Shown piece by piece: positions 43,774-53,133 of a stretch of DNA of 64,000 nucleotides (position 1 is the first letter of the stretch; every line of letters starts with the position of its first letter). A model generated the notes under the pieces. It saw nothing but the letters and a program-made list of their open reading frames with translations. It was not told the origin of the DNA and did not search any database. The position numbers and the translations under genes were made by a program. Location: the NCBI GenBank assembly GCA_903893565.1, contig CAITMU010000070.1, positions 30,511 to 94,510 of the forward strand, in the 5' to 3' direction. This stretch comes from an uncultured beta proteobacterium. GTDB lineage: Bacteria; Pseudomonadota; Gammaproteobacteria; Burkholderiales; SG8-41.

Positions 43774-44496
43774 TCAAGCCCCCTTGATATTCCTAAAATC
43801 AACCATCCCCTGCTCCGCTTTCAACAATTGGTCTTTGACGGATTGTCGAACCCAGTGCTTACTGGCTGCAAAAGCGCTCGCATTTTTTGCCATTAAAAAT
43901 TGAGCACATTGCTGTGCTTTTTCATTCAATTCAGAAAAGGCCACGATAGATTGAATCAGCTGATGACGTAAAGATTCCTCAGCCCCCATCGTTCTTCCCG
44001 TTTGAACCAATTGATAGGCGAGAGCCTGACCCACGATCGGAGACAGTATCACCAAACCGGCTAATGGAGGGGTGCCCAGATCAATTTCTGGCAAAGTGAA
44101 ATTGGCTGTGGGGGTGGCAACAATGGCATCGGCCAACGCTGCAATCATAAACCCGCCCCCACTGGCCGCCCCATTCACCGCCACCACCACCGGTTTGGGA
44201 AAATCGACTAATTCCATCAAAACCGAAAAAAACGCTGTGGAACGCATTTGACGGTGCGTCTCCTCTGGCAGATTGGATTTTTCACGCACATCCACTCCAC
44301 CGGAGAACACGCGCTCTCCTGCGCCCGACAATAAAACGGCGTGGACATTGCTATCCGTACGAGCCGCCTGCAACACTTTGGCAAGGGTTTGGTTCATCGC
44401 AAGATTCAAAGCATTAGCTTTTTGTGCCCGGTTCAAGGTCATACGTAACAAACCCGAATCGTTGACGACGATCAATTCTTCAATAGAGGAGGTCAT
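43774..44496 (-). CDS. enoyl-CoA hydratase/isomerase family protein
   Basis: 240 aa crotonase-fold enzyme. MTSSIEELIVVNDSGLLRMT begins at the ATG at 44496; an upstream TTG is unlikely. Seen: LNRAQKANALNLAMNQTLAK, RVFSGGVDVREKS and NGAASGGGFMIAALADAIVA (oxyanion-hole segments) and FTLPEIDLGTPPLAG with a Glu at a catalytic position. Three bases before the acyl-CoA dehydrogenase gene. It probably hydrates the enoyl-CoA made by that enzyme, feeding the thiolase-like/DUF35 pair. Confidence 0.88.
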   Translation of the reverse strand: MTSSIEELIVVNDSGLLRMTLNRAQKANALNLAMNQTLAKVLQAARTDSNVHAVLLSGAGERVFSGGVDVREKSNLPEETHRQMRSTAFFSVLMELVDFPKPVVVAVNGAASGGGFMIAALADAIVATPTANFTLPEIDLGTPPLAGLVILSPIVGQALAYQLVQTGRTMGAEESLRHQLIQSIVAFSELNEKAQQCAQFLMAKNASAFAASKHWVRQSVKDQLLKAEQGMVDFRNIKGA

Positions 44497-44585
44497 AAAA
44501 TGATGGAGCCCTTCAAGAATAAACAAGGTTTAGACATGTGCTTCGTGAATCGCTGATTCAGCAGAAAAAGCTTGATACATCGGGT

Positions 44586-45968
44586 CTACCAATGAAAAAG
44601 CTCATTTAAACTGGACGCCTTTTCTATCGACCACAGCAATGCTAATACCCGGTCGCATTTAGCTTTCCCGATCATAGGTTCACAGTTAGAGCGAAACTTG
44701 TGCTCTAAATCTTGATCGGTCATGGGGTTTTCAACCTCTCCCTTGGGGTCGAGCACGCGTTGCTCGTACACTTGGCCACTAGACAGGGTAATCTTTGCAA
44801 CACCCGAACGTCGTTTAGGATAGATCCGTTCGCACTCAGCATCGACTCCAGCACTGGTCACCGAGATCAAACGCTGAACCTCAGGATTTTGAAGATTCAC
44901 CGGATCATAGGTCCCCACGGTCACTTCTCCAAACATCATCGCGAGTGCGGTGCTCACCGGAGCGCTCATCTGCGCATCCAGAAGACTGTGCGCATGGCGA
45001 TGATCATGCCCCCGTGCCCCCACCTCATACATCCCCACATCGATACGAGCCACAGTGGCCGGAAGAATCGAATGCTTTTGGCGTAAGTCACGAACCGCAT
45101 CTAACGCGGCATGAAAATGACGACAGGCTGGGTAGGGTTTGAAATAAATATGCGCAATTTCAAAACGTTCTCCTAATGCCTCACACATCCGTGCCCATTC
45201 AACCTGACCACCCGCCAAAGCATTAAAAATACCATGTTTACCTTCCAACACGTGCTCAGGGCCCGTGAGCCCCCTGAGCGCTAATTCCGCACACACGATG
45301 CCATCGCGGGCCGCTTTGCCTGGATGAATACGCTTGACTTCAGCCCCACCAAAAAGATATTCCCTCAACCCGGAAGAAAAGCTACCCGCCAAACCCAACG
45401 CATCGAGGGTTGCTTTGGCATCCATTTTCAGCAATCGAGAAACGCCAGCAGCCGCACCAAAGACTCCGGCGGTAGGGGTGTTATGAAAACCACGTTTGGC
45501 CGAAGAAGGATGCATAGTGGCAGCAATCCTTGTCGTGACATCATAAGCCACCACTCCAGCGACAATTAAGTCCTTTGCACTTGATCCTTGCTTTTCAGCC
45601 ACGGCGAGTATGGCCGGAAAAACCACCCCTGAAGGGTGTACGGACCCCCGCGTAAATCCATCATCAAAATCAAGGCCATGGGTACTGGTGCCGTTAACAA
45701 AGGCTGCATTCGCACAAGACAAACGATGTTTCGTCCCCATCACGACCGCCTCTTTGGACTGATCGGAACTTGAGACGTAATCGTAGACGATCTGTGTGGG
45801 TTGCATTTGAGAGCCCGCAATCGAACAGGCCAGATAATCGAGCAAAGCACGTTTAAAACCATGCACCGCTGACTCATCTAATTTATCAAAAGTCAGTGCT
45901 GAAGCAAATTGTGCAACTCGTTGACTCATCCCTTCAGCCTCAGGCACCACCGTGGTATTTGCGTTCAT
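44586..45968 (-). CDS. MmgE/PrpD-family protein
   Basis: 460 aa. Seen: NGTSTHGLDFDDGFTRGSVH with the HGLDFDD signature, then PSGVVFPAILAVAEKQG, SGLREYLFGGAEVKRIHPGK, VLEGKHGIFNALAGG and FKPYPACRHFHAALDAV. It is the second MmgE/PrpD protein in the window and belongs to the acyl-CoA operon, 89 bases (44497-44585) from the hydratase gene and 47 from the ADP-forming synthetase gene. Dehydratase or epimerase chemistry on a polycarboxylic acid is expected; the acid is unknown. Confidence 0.91.
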   Translation of the reverse strand: MNANTTVVPEAEGMSQRVAQFASALTFDKLDESAVHGFKRALLDYLACSIAGSQMQPTQIVYDYVSSSDQSKEAVVMGTKHRLSCANAAFVNGTSTHGLDFDDGFTRGSVHPSGVVFPAILAVAEKQGSSAKDLIVAGVVAYDVTTRIAATMHPSSAKRGFHNTPTAGVFGAAAGVSRLLKMDAKATLDALGLAGSFSSGLREYLFGGAEVKRIHPGKAARDGIVCAELALRGLTGPEHVLEGKHGIFNALAGGQVEWARMCEALGERFEIAHIYFKPYPACRHFHAALDAVRDLRQKHSILPATVARIDVGMYEVGARGHDHRHAHSLLDAQMSAPVSTALAMMFGEVTVGTYDPVNLQNPEVQRLISVTSAGVDAECERIYPKRRSGVAKITLSSGQVYEQRVLDPKGEVENPMTDQDLEHKFRSNCEPMIGKAKCDRVLALLWSIEKASSLNELFHW

Positions 45969-46015
45969 AGGGTCACATCCTTTATCAATAATTCAATTCA
46001 TTAAAAAAACATCAT

Positions 46016-48085
46016 TCACCGTAGACTGACTAATCCATCCACCGCGACCACACCTTCCGTTTTAACCATCAAAGGATTAATTTCAGCCTCCATCACCCGA
46101 AGTCCTTCAGGCGTTGACACCCCAGCTAACAAAGACATGGCGTGAATGACATTTGCCAAAGCCTGAACATCCCCTTGGGGCAGATTTCGATACCCTTGAA
46201 TCAAAGCCAATTCGGGCAATTCAAGAATCATTTGCAAAGCGCTTTGTAGACTAATGGGCGCTAATCGAACACAGTAACTTTTTTTAAGTTCTGCCAATAC
46301 CCCCCCAACTCCCAGCATGACGACAGGGCCCAACTCCGGATCATGTTTATAGCCCACAATCAACTCCATAAGCCCCTTTTCCATCGGTTGCACTAACACC
46401 CCATCGATACGAGCCCCCGGAGCGTTTTTATTGGCGAGGGTTAGCAACTCATCGACCACTGTAGGCAAATCCACTGTTGCCACATTCAACCGAACCATGC
46501 CTGCATCCGTTTTATGTGGGATGTCGGCAGAAAGTATTTTTACGGCGCACTTGTCGGGGGCATTTTTACATTCACTCCCTTTTTTAAACACCATCGAGGG
46601 CGCCACCGGAATACTGAGCGCAGAAAAGAGCGCCATAGAATCTCGTTCATTTAAAACCCCCGCACCAACACTTTGCAAAAGTCGATTGACTGCAGACACA
46701 TCCTGCGGTGACTCGAGTGGAGTGGGAGCCTGCCAATTTAAATAAGCGTTGACAGCATCGGCACAAGACTCAGGAGTGCGAAAACTCGCCACCCCACTGG
46801 ATTGTAAATGCACCAGTGCTGAATCGGCACGAGGCGCCAGAAATACCGCTAGGGGCTTGGTATCGCGATGCTTAGCTTCAAGTATCCGATCAACCACCAC
46901 TTGAGGGTCGGATTGCGCACTCGAACCAATCACTGCAACGACGGCGTCACAATGATCCGACTTCAGAAGCGAAGATAATACAGCCGCATAACGCCCGCGG
47001 GTGCTGCCTCCCATTGGGATGTCAGTAAGGGGTGCCGATGAAATATGAATATCCAATTGCCCTAAATCATCAATAATGGATTGAGGGGGCCCAACGACCT
47101 CTATGCCCATTACCCCTAGACGATCCACTATCATTGCCGCAGCGCCCCCGGTCCCCGTGAGCACAGCCGCTCTTTTGCCTCGGGGTGGATGCTGGCCTAG
47201 AACAAGCTGCGCGGTTTCAAACAAACCCTCCATCGTATCGACCCGTAATATGCCGTGGGCTTTAAAAAAAGCACTGGCCAATTCGTCGGGTCCTGTCATA
47301 GCACCGGTGTGAGAGGTCGCCGCCGCACGTCCTACAGCGGATCGACCTAATTTGTAAGCAATGACCGGTTTACCTGCGGCGAAAGCACGCCTGGCCGCAT
47401 GAGCCAATTCGGTAGAATCACGGAAAGTTTCGAGGAAGAGTAAAATCACTTGTGTGTGCGGGTCATCGACTAGCAAATTGACCAATTCCCCCACGCCCAA
47501 ATCGCATTCATTACCCACTGAAACCAACTTCGCAAAACCCAGTCCTCGGGCCTGCGCCCGGGCGAGCACGCTCCCAGTCATGCTGCCACTTTGAGAGACC
47601 AAACTCAGTCCGCCTTTACGCATCGATTCGAGCTCAACGACGGCGTTAACCGTCAGCATAATGGAGTCACTCACATTCATTAAGCCCATACAGTTGGGCC
47701 CCACCAATCGAACTCCGGCCGCTCGTGCCATGGCCACCATATCATGCTGGCGCTTTAATCCCGCCTCACCTAACTCGGCAAAACCGGCACTAAAAATAGT
47801 CGCCACCGGAATTTTAAGTTGACAGCACTGGGCAATCACCCCTGGAACAGCCGGCCCTGGGACCATCACAAAAGCGTGATCAATCGGTTCTGGCACACTT
47901 AATAAATCAGGGTATGCTTTTTCTCCAAAAATTTCATCTCGCGACGGATTAATCGGAAATATCTTTCCCTGAAATCCATGATTACGCAAAAAACGCTGTG
48001 TGCGTGAATTATTTTTTTTAAGATCAGAGGAAGCCCCCACCAGCGCAATGCGCTGTGGGGAGAAAAAACTCTCACGTAAATTCAT
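46016..48085 (-). CDS. ADP-forming acyl-CoA synthetase (acetate--CoA ligase-like)
   Basis: 689 aa NDP-forming synthetase. The N-terminal CoA-binding domain (RIALVGASSDLKKNNSRTQR) is followed by the ligase-CoA domain with LSLVSQSGSMTGSVLARAQA, SVGNECDLGVGELVNLLVDD and the phospho-His loop RAAATSHTGAMTG. The C-terminal ATP-grasp part has CAVKILSADIPHKTDAGMVR and GARIDGVLVQPMEKGLMELI. All parts are fused in one chain, as in Acd-type bacterial enzymes. It activates an organic acid to its CoA ester at the cost of ATP to ADP. It follows a Bug gene by two bases. Confidence 0.92.
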   Translation of the reverse strand: MNLRESFFSPQRIALVGASSDLKKNNSRTQRFLRNHGFQGKIFPINPSRDEIFGEKAYPDLLSVPEPIDHAFVMVPGPAVPGVIAQCCQLKIPVATIFSAGFAELGEAGLKRQHDMVAMARAAGVRLVGPNCMGLMNVSDSIMLTVNAVVELESMRKGGLSLVSQSGSMTGSVLARAQARGLGFAKLVSVGNECDLGVGELVNLLVDDPHTQVILLFLETFRDSTELAHAARRAFAAGKPVIAYKLGRSAVGRAAATSHTGAMTGPDELASAFFKAHGILRVDTMEGLFETAQLVLGQHPPRGKRAAVLTGTGGAAAMIVDRLGVMGIEVVGPPQSIIDDLGQLDIHISSAPLTDIPMGGSTRGRYAAVLSSLLKSDHCDAVVAVIGSSAQSDPQVVVDRILEAKHRDTKPLAVFLAPRADSALVHLQSSGVASFRTPESCADAVNAYLNWQAPTPLESPQDVSAVNRLLQSVGAGVLNERDSMALFSALSIPVAPSMVFKKGSECKNAPDKCAVKILSADIPHKTDAGMVRLNVATVDLPTVVDELLTLANKNAPGARIDGVLVQPMEKGLMELIVGYKHDPELGPVVMLGVGGVLAELKKSYCVRLAPISLQSALQMILELPELALIQGYRNLPQGDVQALANVIHAMSLLAGVSTPEGLRVMEAEINPLMVKTEGVVAVDGLVSLR

Positions 48086-48087
48086 TA

Positions 48088-49053
48088 TTAATCAATCCGG
48101 ATATGGGCTTGGCGAACCACCGCACCCCATTTTAATTGCTCAGCCTTTATAAAAAGACTGAACTCCTGAGGAGTACTACTAACCGCGATAGGGCCATCGG
48201 CCGAAAGACGTTCAAAAAGATTTCCAATACGCATGACTTGCGCCACCGAATCATGAATTTGATCTATAAGGGTTGCGGGGGTTCCTGCGGGCGCAAGCAA
48301 ACCATTCCAAGTGCTCGCCTCATAATTGGGGTACCCTGATTGTGCAAAGGTAGGGATCTTGGGTAATGCCACCGAACGCTGGGGGCCGGTAATAGCGATC
48401 GCCTTAATCTTACCCGATCGGATATGGGGCATAGCGGCTAACATGGAACCAAACATAGTTTGCACTTGGCCAGCTATCAGATCATTGAGCGCCGGAGGCG
48501 CACCCCGATAAGGCACGTGCACAATATTGACATGGGTGACGTAACGGAAAAGCTCGCCAGCCAAGTGACCTGAACCCCCGGGGCCAGAGGTGGCATAATT
48601 AATTTGTCCTGGATGAGTCTGAGCCAATTGAACATATTGTTTGACGGTTTGTACCGGCAAGCCAGGATGGCTCATTAACAACAAAGGGGAAATCGTTGTT
48701 TGTGAAATAGGCTGAAAATCACGTAAAGGATCATAGCTTAAATTTTTATGGACATAGGGGGCGATTGCCAGGGTTGTTACTCCTCCCAAAAAAAGAGTAT
48801 ACCCATCTGCCGGGGCTGCCAATGCAAGACTCGCACCGATTAAACCTGCCCCCCCGGGGCGATTATCAATGACTACATTTTGGCCCCAAATTTGGGTCAA
48901 TTGTTGCGCGACCAATCGGCCCAATATGTCGGTCGGACCACCGCCCGGATAGGGCATGATGATTTTAACCGGTTTATGGGGAAAACTTTGGGATTGAGCA
49001 AAGGGGATCAAAAAAATCCACAATACCCAAAAAACAAAACAAAACCGCTTCAC
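48088..49053 (-). CDS. Bug/TctC-family solute-binding protein
   Basis: Periplasmic receptor of 321 aa, in the centre of the acyl-CoA operon (three bases from the hydratase gene and two from the synthetase gene). Signal peptide MKRFCFVFWVLWIFLIPFAQS. Motifs: FPHKPVKIIMPYPGGGPTDI, VVIDNRPGGAGLIGAS, ADGYTLFLGGV, VHVPYRGAPPALNDLIAG, YPNYEASTWNGLLAPAGTPA. Being inside the operon, it is very likely the receptor for the acid that the synthetase activates. Confidence 0.93.
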   Translation of the reverse strand: MKRFCFVFWVLWIFLIPFAQSQSFPHKPVKIIMPYPGGGPTDILGRLVAQQLTQIWGQNVVIDNRPGGAGLIGASLALAAPADGYTLFLGGVTTLAIAPYVHKNLSYDPLRDFQPISQTTISPLLLMSHPGLPVQTVKQYVQLAQTHPGQINYATSGPGGSGHLAGELFRYVTHVNIVHVPYRGAPPALNDLIAGQVQTMFGSMLAAMPHIRSGKIKAIAITGPQRSVALPKIPTFAQSGYPNYEASTWNGLLAPAGTPATLIDQIHDSVAQVMRIGNLFERLSADGPIAVSSTPQEFSLFIKAEQLKWGAVVRQAHIRID

Positions 49054-49056
49054 CTT

Positions 49057-49830
49057 TTAGCGTCCCTTGAATTGGGCCGCACGTTTTTCCTTAAAGGCGG
49101 CAACCCCCTCTAAGTGATCATCCGTCAACTTGGCAATCCCTTGACATAAGTTTTCTTGCTCCAGATGCATTTCCAAGGTTGGAACGAACATGGATTGAAA
49201 CATTTTCTTAGCCAAGGCAATGGCAAAAGTGGCCGAACCGGCTAATTCCTCAGCCAGTTGCATCGCGCGCGAATCCAGTTGCGCATCCTCAACCACATGA
49301 TTAACGATCCCCCACTCCAGCGCTTCCTTCGCCAACAACATTCGGGCCGTATAAACCAACTCCTTGGCTCTGGCGATACCGATACGTTGGACCAGAAAAT
49401 AGATTGATCCCCCATCAGGAATCAAACCAATTTTTTTGAATATTTGCGAGAATTTGGCATTGTCCGAAGCAATAATTAAATCACAGGCCATGGCAATTGA
49501 AAAACCAATACCAACGGCGGCTCCCCGCACGGCAGCAATCACAGGTTTTTCAAGATTGACCAAAGCATTGATCATATGGTGACGGGTTTGCATGCGCGCT
49601 CTGCCGGCCACCAGATCGGTTTTCACCATCGTCGTGACATCGCTTCCCGAACAAAAAGCCCGACCAGCGCCTGTCACAATCACGGCCCTTACATCATCAT
49701 TGGTTTGATAACTTGTAAAAAGTTGGGTCAAACGCGCATACATCTCATCGGTCATAGCATTTAATTTATCCGGCCGATTCAAGGTCACAATGGCCACCTG
49801 ACCGACTATTTTTTCTTCGATGCTATTCAT
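49057..49830 (-). CDS. enoyl-CoA hydratase/isomerase (PaaG-like)
   Basis: 257 aa crotonase-fold enzyme. Seen: IVTLNRPDKLNAMTDEMYAR, RAFCSGSDVTTM and RGAAVGIGFSIAMACDLIIA (oxyanion segments), FKKIGLIPDGGSIYFLVQRI with the Asp typical of PaaG-type isomerases in place of one hydratase Glu, and AFKEKRAAQFKGR at the end. Starts 46 bp after the acyl-CoA dehydrogenase gene. Hydratase versus isomerase cannot be decided, but the GLIPDGG motif favours isomerase. Confidence 0.89.
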   Translation of the reverse strand: MNSIEEKIVGQVAIVTLNRPDKLNAMTDEMYARLTQLFTSYQTNDDVRAVIVTGAGRAFCSGSDVTTMVKTDLVAGRARMQTRHHMINALVNLEKPVIAAVRGAAVGIGFSIAMACDLIIASDNAKFSQIFKKIGLIPDGGSIYFLVQRIGIARAKELVYTARMLLAKEALEWGIVNHVVEDAQLDSRAMQLAEELAGSATFAIALAKKMFQSMFVPTLEMHLEQENLCQGIAKLTDDHLEGVAAFKEKRAAQFKGR

Positions 49831-49875
49831 GAATAAACCCCTTATTCCACATTAAGCCACTCAAATGAAACGAAC

Positions 49876-51033
49876 CTACACTGCGGTAGTGCGAGGCGGA
49901 CGTTGCGAGAAACGACGCTCAAAGATGATCTCGGCTAATCGATTTTTTAACATCTCGATGGATCCTCCGGCAATCATCCAGCCTCGGCAACGTTTCAAAC
50001 AATACTCAACCAACGTTTCCTGGGTATACCCCATCCCTCCCATGATTTGCATGGCTTCATTGGCCACATCAAACCCGGCTTGATTACACATGAGCTTAGC
50101 CACGGTGGTCTCGTCAGGGGCAGGAAAACCCTTATCCGCGTTAGAAGCGGCTCGGTAAAGGAGCCACTGTGCCGCATCAATTTTCATGAGCATATCGGCA
50201 AATTTCCATTGTATCCCCTGAAATTCGCATAAAAATCGCCCAAACTGCTTGCGGGTCTTAGCATAATCTCGCGCCACATTAAAGCAATAACGACCATAAG
50301 CCAAGGAGCGTGCTGCATTGCCTATACGCTCGGCATTAAAACCTTGTATCTGCTTTTTGAACCCACCGGCGGGTAACAATACATCTTCGGGGGGTACGTA
50401 AACGTTATCAAAAAATATGGGAGCCCATTCATTTCCTGACATAAACTTCCCAGGCTTACCGATGGAAAACCCAGGGGCATTGCGTCGCAACATCACGGAT
50501 CCAATACCCCCAACCCCCGGTCCATAACGCACGTAGACCAAATAAATATCAGCATGCGGGTTGGGAAAGACTTTCTGACCATTGATTCGAAACCCTTGCC
50601 CATCCGGGGTCGCAGAGGTCTGCAAATCGGTGGTGGCAGAACCCGCATCCGGTTCAGTCATCGCCACGGCGATGACTTCATCGCCTCTGAGAACCGGTTG
50701 TAAATAACGTTTTTTTTGATCAGGCGTTGAAAAATGGGCTAATACTCGGATTGCGCCAAAATTGCCTTCTTGAATAATATCGGCGCTACGGGGACAAACC
50801 AGAGCCACCTGCTCGATGGCAATGACCGCATCCATTAGCGTCCCCCCGCTGCCACCATCGGCTTCTGGCAAAGTGATCCCTAAAAGTCCGGCCGCCGACA
50901 TTTTCCTGGCCAAATCATGGGGGAATTGAGAAACCTTACCTCTGGCCAGTGCCCCTTCGGCTAATTCTTTTCGTGCGAAAGCCGCCACTGAGTTCTCGAA
51001 TAGTTGCTGGTCTTCTGTGAGCTTAAAATCCAT
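49876..51033 (-). CDS. acyl-CoA dehydrogenase-family protein without the usual catalytic Glu
   Basis: 385 aa. Seen: the N-terminal helical domain (MDFKLTEDQQLFENSVAAFA), VAMTEPDAGSATTDLQTSAT, GFRINGQKVFPNPHADIYLV, ARDYAKTRKQFGRFLCEFQG, IMGGMGYTQETLVEYCLKRC and, at the position of the IYEGT catalytic loop, MIAGGSIEMLKNRLAEIIF, i.e. Gly instead of Glu. Members with GGT/GGS here often use a base elsewhere or work in heteromers. First gene of the operon ending at 40001; 185 bp separate it from radA. Confidence 0.88.
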   Translation of the reverse strand: MDFKLTEDQQLFENSVAAFARKELAEGALARGKVSQFPHDLARKMSAAGLLGITLPEADGGSGGTLMDAVIAIEQVALVCPRSADIIQEGNFGAIRVLAHFSTPDQKKRYLQPVLRGDEVIAVAMTEPDAGSATTDLQTSATPDGQGFRINGQKVFPNPHADIYLVYVRYGPGVGGIGSVMLRRNAPGFSIGKPGKFMSGNEWAPIFFDNVYVPPEDVLLPAGGFKKQIQGFNAERIGNAARSLAYGRYCFNVARDYAKTRKQFGRFLCEFQGIQWKFADMLMKIDAAQWLLYRAASNADKGFPAPDETTVAKLMCNQAGFDVANEAMQIMGGMGYTQETLVEYCLKRCRGWMIAGGSIEMLKNRLAEIIFERRFSQRPPRTTAV

Positions 51034-51218
51034 GATTGATTTATTCCCTACCCATCTTTATGTAAATGGTAAACCGAATATTTTAAACGAAGGCTTCTAT
51101 TGAAGTATAGAAGGATTTCAACCCAATCCAAGGTTCATGATCATTAACCATCCCCATAAAGGCTACACATGAGTAAAAAACAGCGTGACATGAAGCCCCG
51201 AGTCCGATGGGGCTTTGA

Positions 51219-52589
51219 CTATGCAAAGGCGTCACGAAATTTCACCACAGCCTCCTCAATACGATCCACTGCAATGACGGTTAATCCTTCGATTGATTGT
51301 TTGGGCTGATTCGATTTAGGGATCATGGCATGGGTAAATCCTAGTTTTGCCGCCTCCTTCAGTCGTTCCTGCCCCCGCTGCACCGGACGAACTTCACCCG
51401 CTAAGCCCACTTCACCAAAAACCACCAATTTTGCGGGTAGGGGTTTATTTTTAAGGGAGGAGACCACGGCCATTAAAACAGCCAGATCAGCGGCCGGCTC
51501 GGAAATTCTCACCCCACCCACCGCATTGATAAAAACATCCTGATCGTAACAAGCAATACCTGCATGTCGGTGTAAAACCGCCAGTAACAAGGCTAATCTA
51601 TTTTGTTCTAAGCCCACTGACAAACGGCGTGGATTGGGGGCATGGGCTTCATCAACGAGCGCTTGAATTTCTACTAACAAGGGTCGGCTTCCCTCTTGCG
51701 TCACCACCACACAGGAGCCTGCAACTTGCCCGGTATGCTGAGATAAAAAAAGGGCGGAAGGATTAGAAACCCCTTTCAATCCCTTTTCGGTCATAGCAAA
51801 AACGCCTAATTCGTTGACCGCCCCGTATCGGTTCTTGAACGCACGAACGAGTCGAAAACTCGAGTGCGTATCACCCTCAAAATATAGCACCGTGTCCACC
51901 ATGTGTTCCAATACCCGGGGACCAGCAAGCGCACCCTCCTTCGTGACATGGCCAACCAATATAATCGTTGTCGATCCCGATTTTGCCACGCGTGTTAACT
52001 GGGCGGCACATTCTCGGACTTGGGCAACCGATCCCGGGGCAGAGCTTAAAGCGGGAGAATAAAGTGTCTGAATTGAATCAATGACGGCCACTTCTGGTTT
52101 TTCCTCTAGAAGGATCGATTGCACTTTTTCTAAATTAATTTCTGCCAATACATGTACTTCATGTGCATCCAGGGCAAGTCGTTTGGCACGTAAAGCAATT
52201 TGCTGGGCCGATTCCTCGCCACTGACATAAAGCACTTTACGTTTAGAACCCATTGCCGCAAGAGATTGCAATAAAAGGGTAGATTTACCAATTCCAGGAT
52301 CTCCGCCAATAAGTACTACCCCACCAGGCACTAAGCCGCCTCCCAGAACACGGTCAAACTCTGCCACTCCAGAGCTCATACGGGTTTCTTCCCTAGCATG
52401 CACTTCGGACAACCGTTGAAGTTTTGCAGAGGTGGGAACAAGACCAAATCGATTAACACTTGCGCTGGCCGGGTCGATGACCGTTTCAACCAAGGTATTC
52501 CAACATTGACAGTGAGCACATTGGCCCTGCCACTTAGGCGATTGCCCCCCGCAGTCAGTGCAAACGTAAATATTTTTGACTTTAGCCAT
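51219..52589 (-). CDS. radA: DNA repair protein RadA
   Basis: 456 aa RadA/Sms recombination protein, which drives branch migration. Seen: N-terminal zinc finger CTDCGGQSPKWQGQCAHC (Cys10, 13, 24, 27), Walker A GGDPGIGKSTLLLQSL, AVIDSIQTLYSPALSSAPGS as Walker B region, the RadA KNRYGAVNELGVF motif and a C-terminal Lon-protease-like domain (SEPAADLAVLMAVVSSLKNK, GEVGLAGEVRPVQRGQERL). Full length. It is on the reverse strand, next to the unusual cluster at 53134. Confidence 0.97.
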   Translation of the reverse strand: MAKVKNIYVCTDCGGQSPKWQGQCAHCQCWNTLVETVIDPASASVNRFGLVPTSAKLQRLSEVHAREETRMSSGVAEFDRVLGGGLVPGGVVLIGGDPGIGKSTLLLQSLAAMGSKRKVLYVSGEESAQQIALRAKRLALDAHEVHVLAEINLEKVQSILLEEKPEVAVIDSIQTLYSPALSSAPGSVAQVRECAAQLTRVAKSGSTTIILVGHVTKEGALAGPRVLEHMVDTVLYFEGDTHSSFRLVRAFKNRYGAVNELGVFAMTEKGLKGVSNPSALFLSQHTGQVAGSCVVVTQEGSRPLLVEIQALVDEAHAPNPRRLSVGLEQNRLALLLAVLHRHAGIACYDQDVFINAVGGVRISEPAADLAVLMAVVSSLKNKPLPAKLVVFGEVGLAGEVRPVQRGQERLKEAAKLGFTHAMIPKSNQPKQSIEGLTVIAVDRIEEAVVKFRDAFA

Positions 52590-53133
52590 ATCACGGTCCT
52601 TTTAGGCCAGTTTCCATGGGAAGGCACTAGCCCCATTTATTCATTGATAGGAGGAAATAATCATATTTATCAGTAATTTAGAAAGTTAATATGAATCTCC
52701 GCTGCCTTTGCCGCGATCCACATCAGCCCTTCTCGCCGATGTATCAAAAAATCAATCCTTCACACCAGACTTCCCTCTACATCATAAAACCTCAAAACCC
52801 TATAATCCATTTAAATTTGCCGCTTTAAAACCAAATAATTTCCATTCCTATTTAAAAAAGATATTTTTCAAAAACCATGCTAATATTTCTCAAGGTGATA
52901 GTAATTAGTTGAATCTCTTAAAGGTGTAAATTTTAATTTATTGATTACTTGTTAACTTTAATGACGAGTCAACAGGTTTATAACAATATTAAATTTTACA
53001 GGATTATTTTTTTTCTTTTTACTACCATTAAATGATCAAAACGTTCAAAAACGCATTAGCCTGAAACATCTGTATATCACACACATTACTTTGTCTTCTC
53101 AGCTTCTAAAGAACCGATAGGATCGATCCGTAT
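52590..53133. promoter_or_regulatory. AT-rich divergent intergenic region
   Basis: 544 bp between radA (-) and the TAXI gene (+) without a supported gene. It is markedly AT-rich, especially 52910-53060, and must contain the promoter(s) of the three-gene cluster. No operator could be defined by eye. Confidence 0.45.

Noticed and set aside
52708..52908. 66-codon frame upstream of the TAXI gene
   Set aside because: No start context, no motif and an AT-rich intergenic composition; coding is unsupported.
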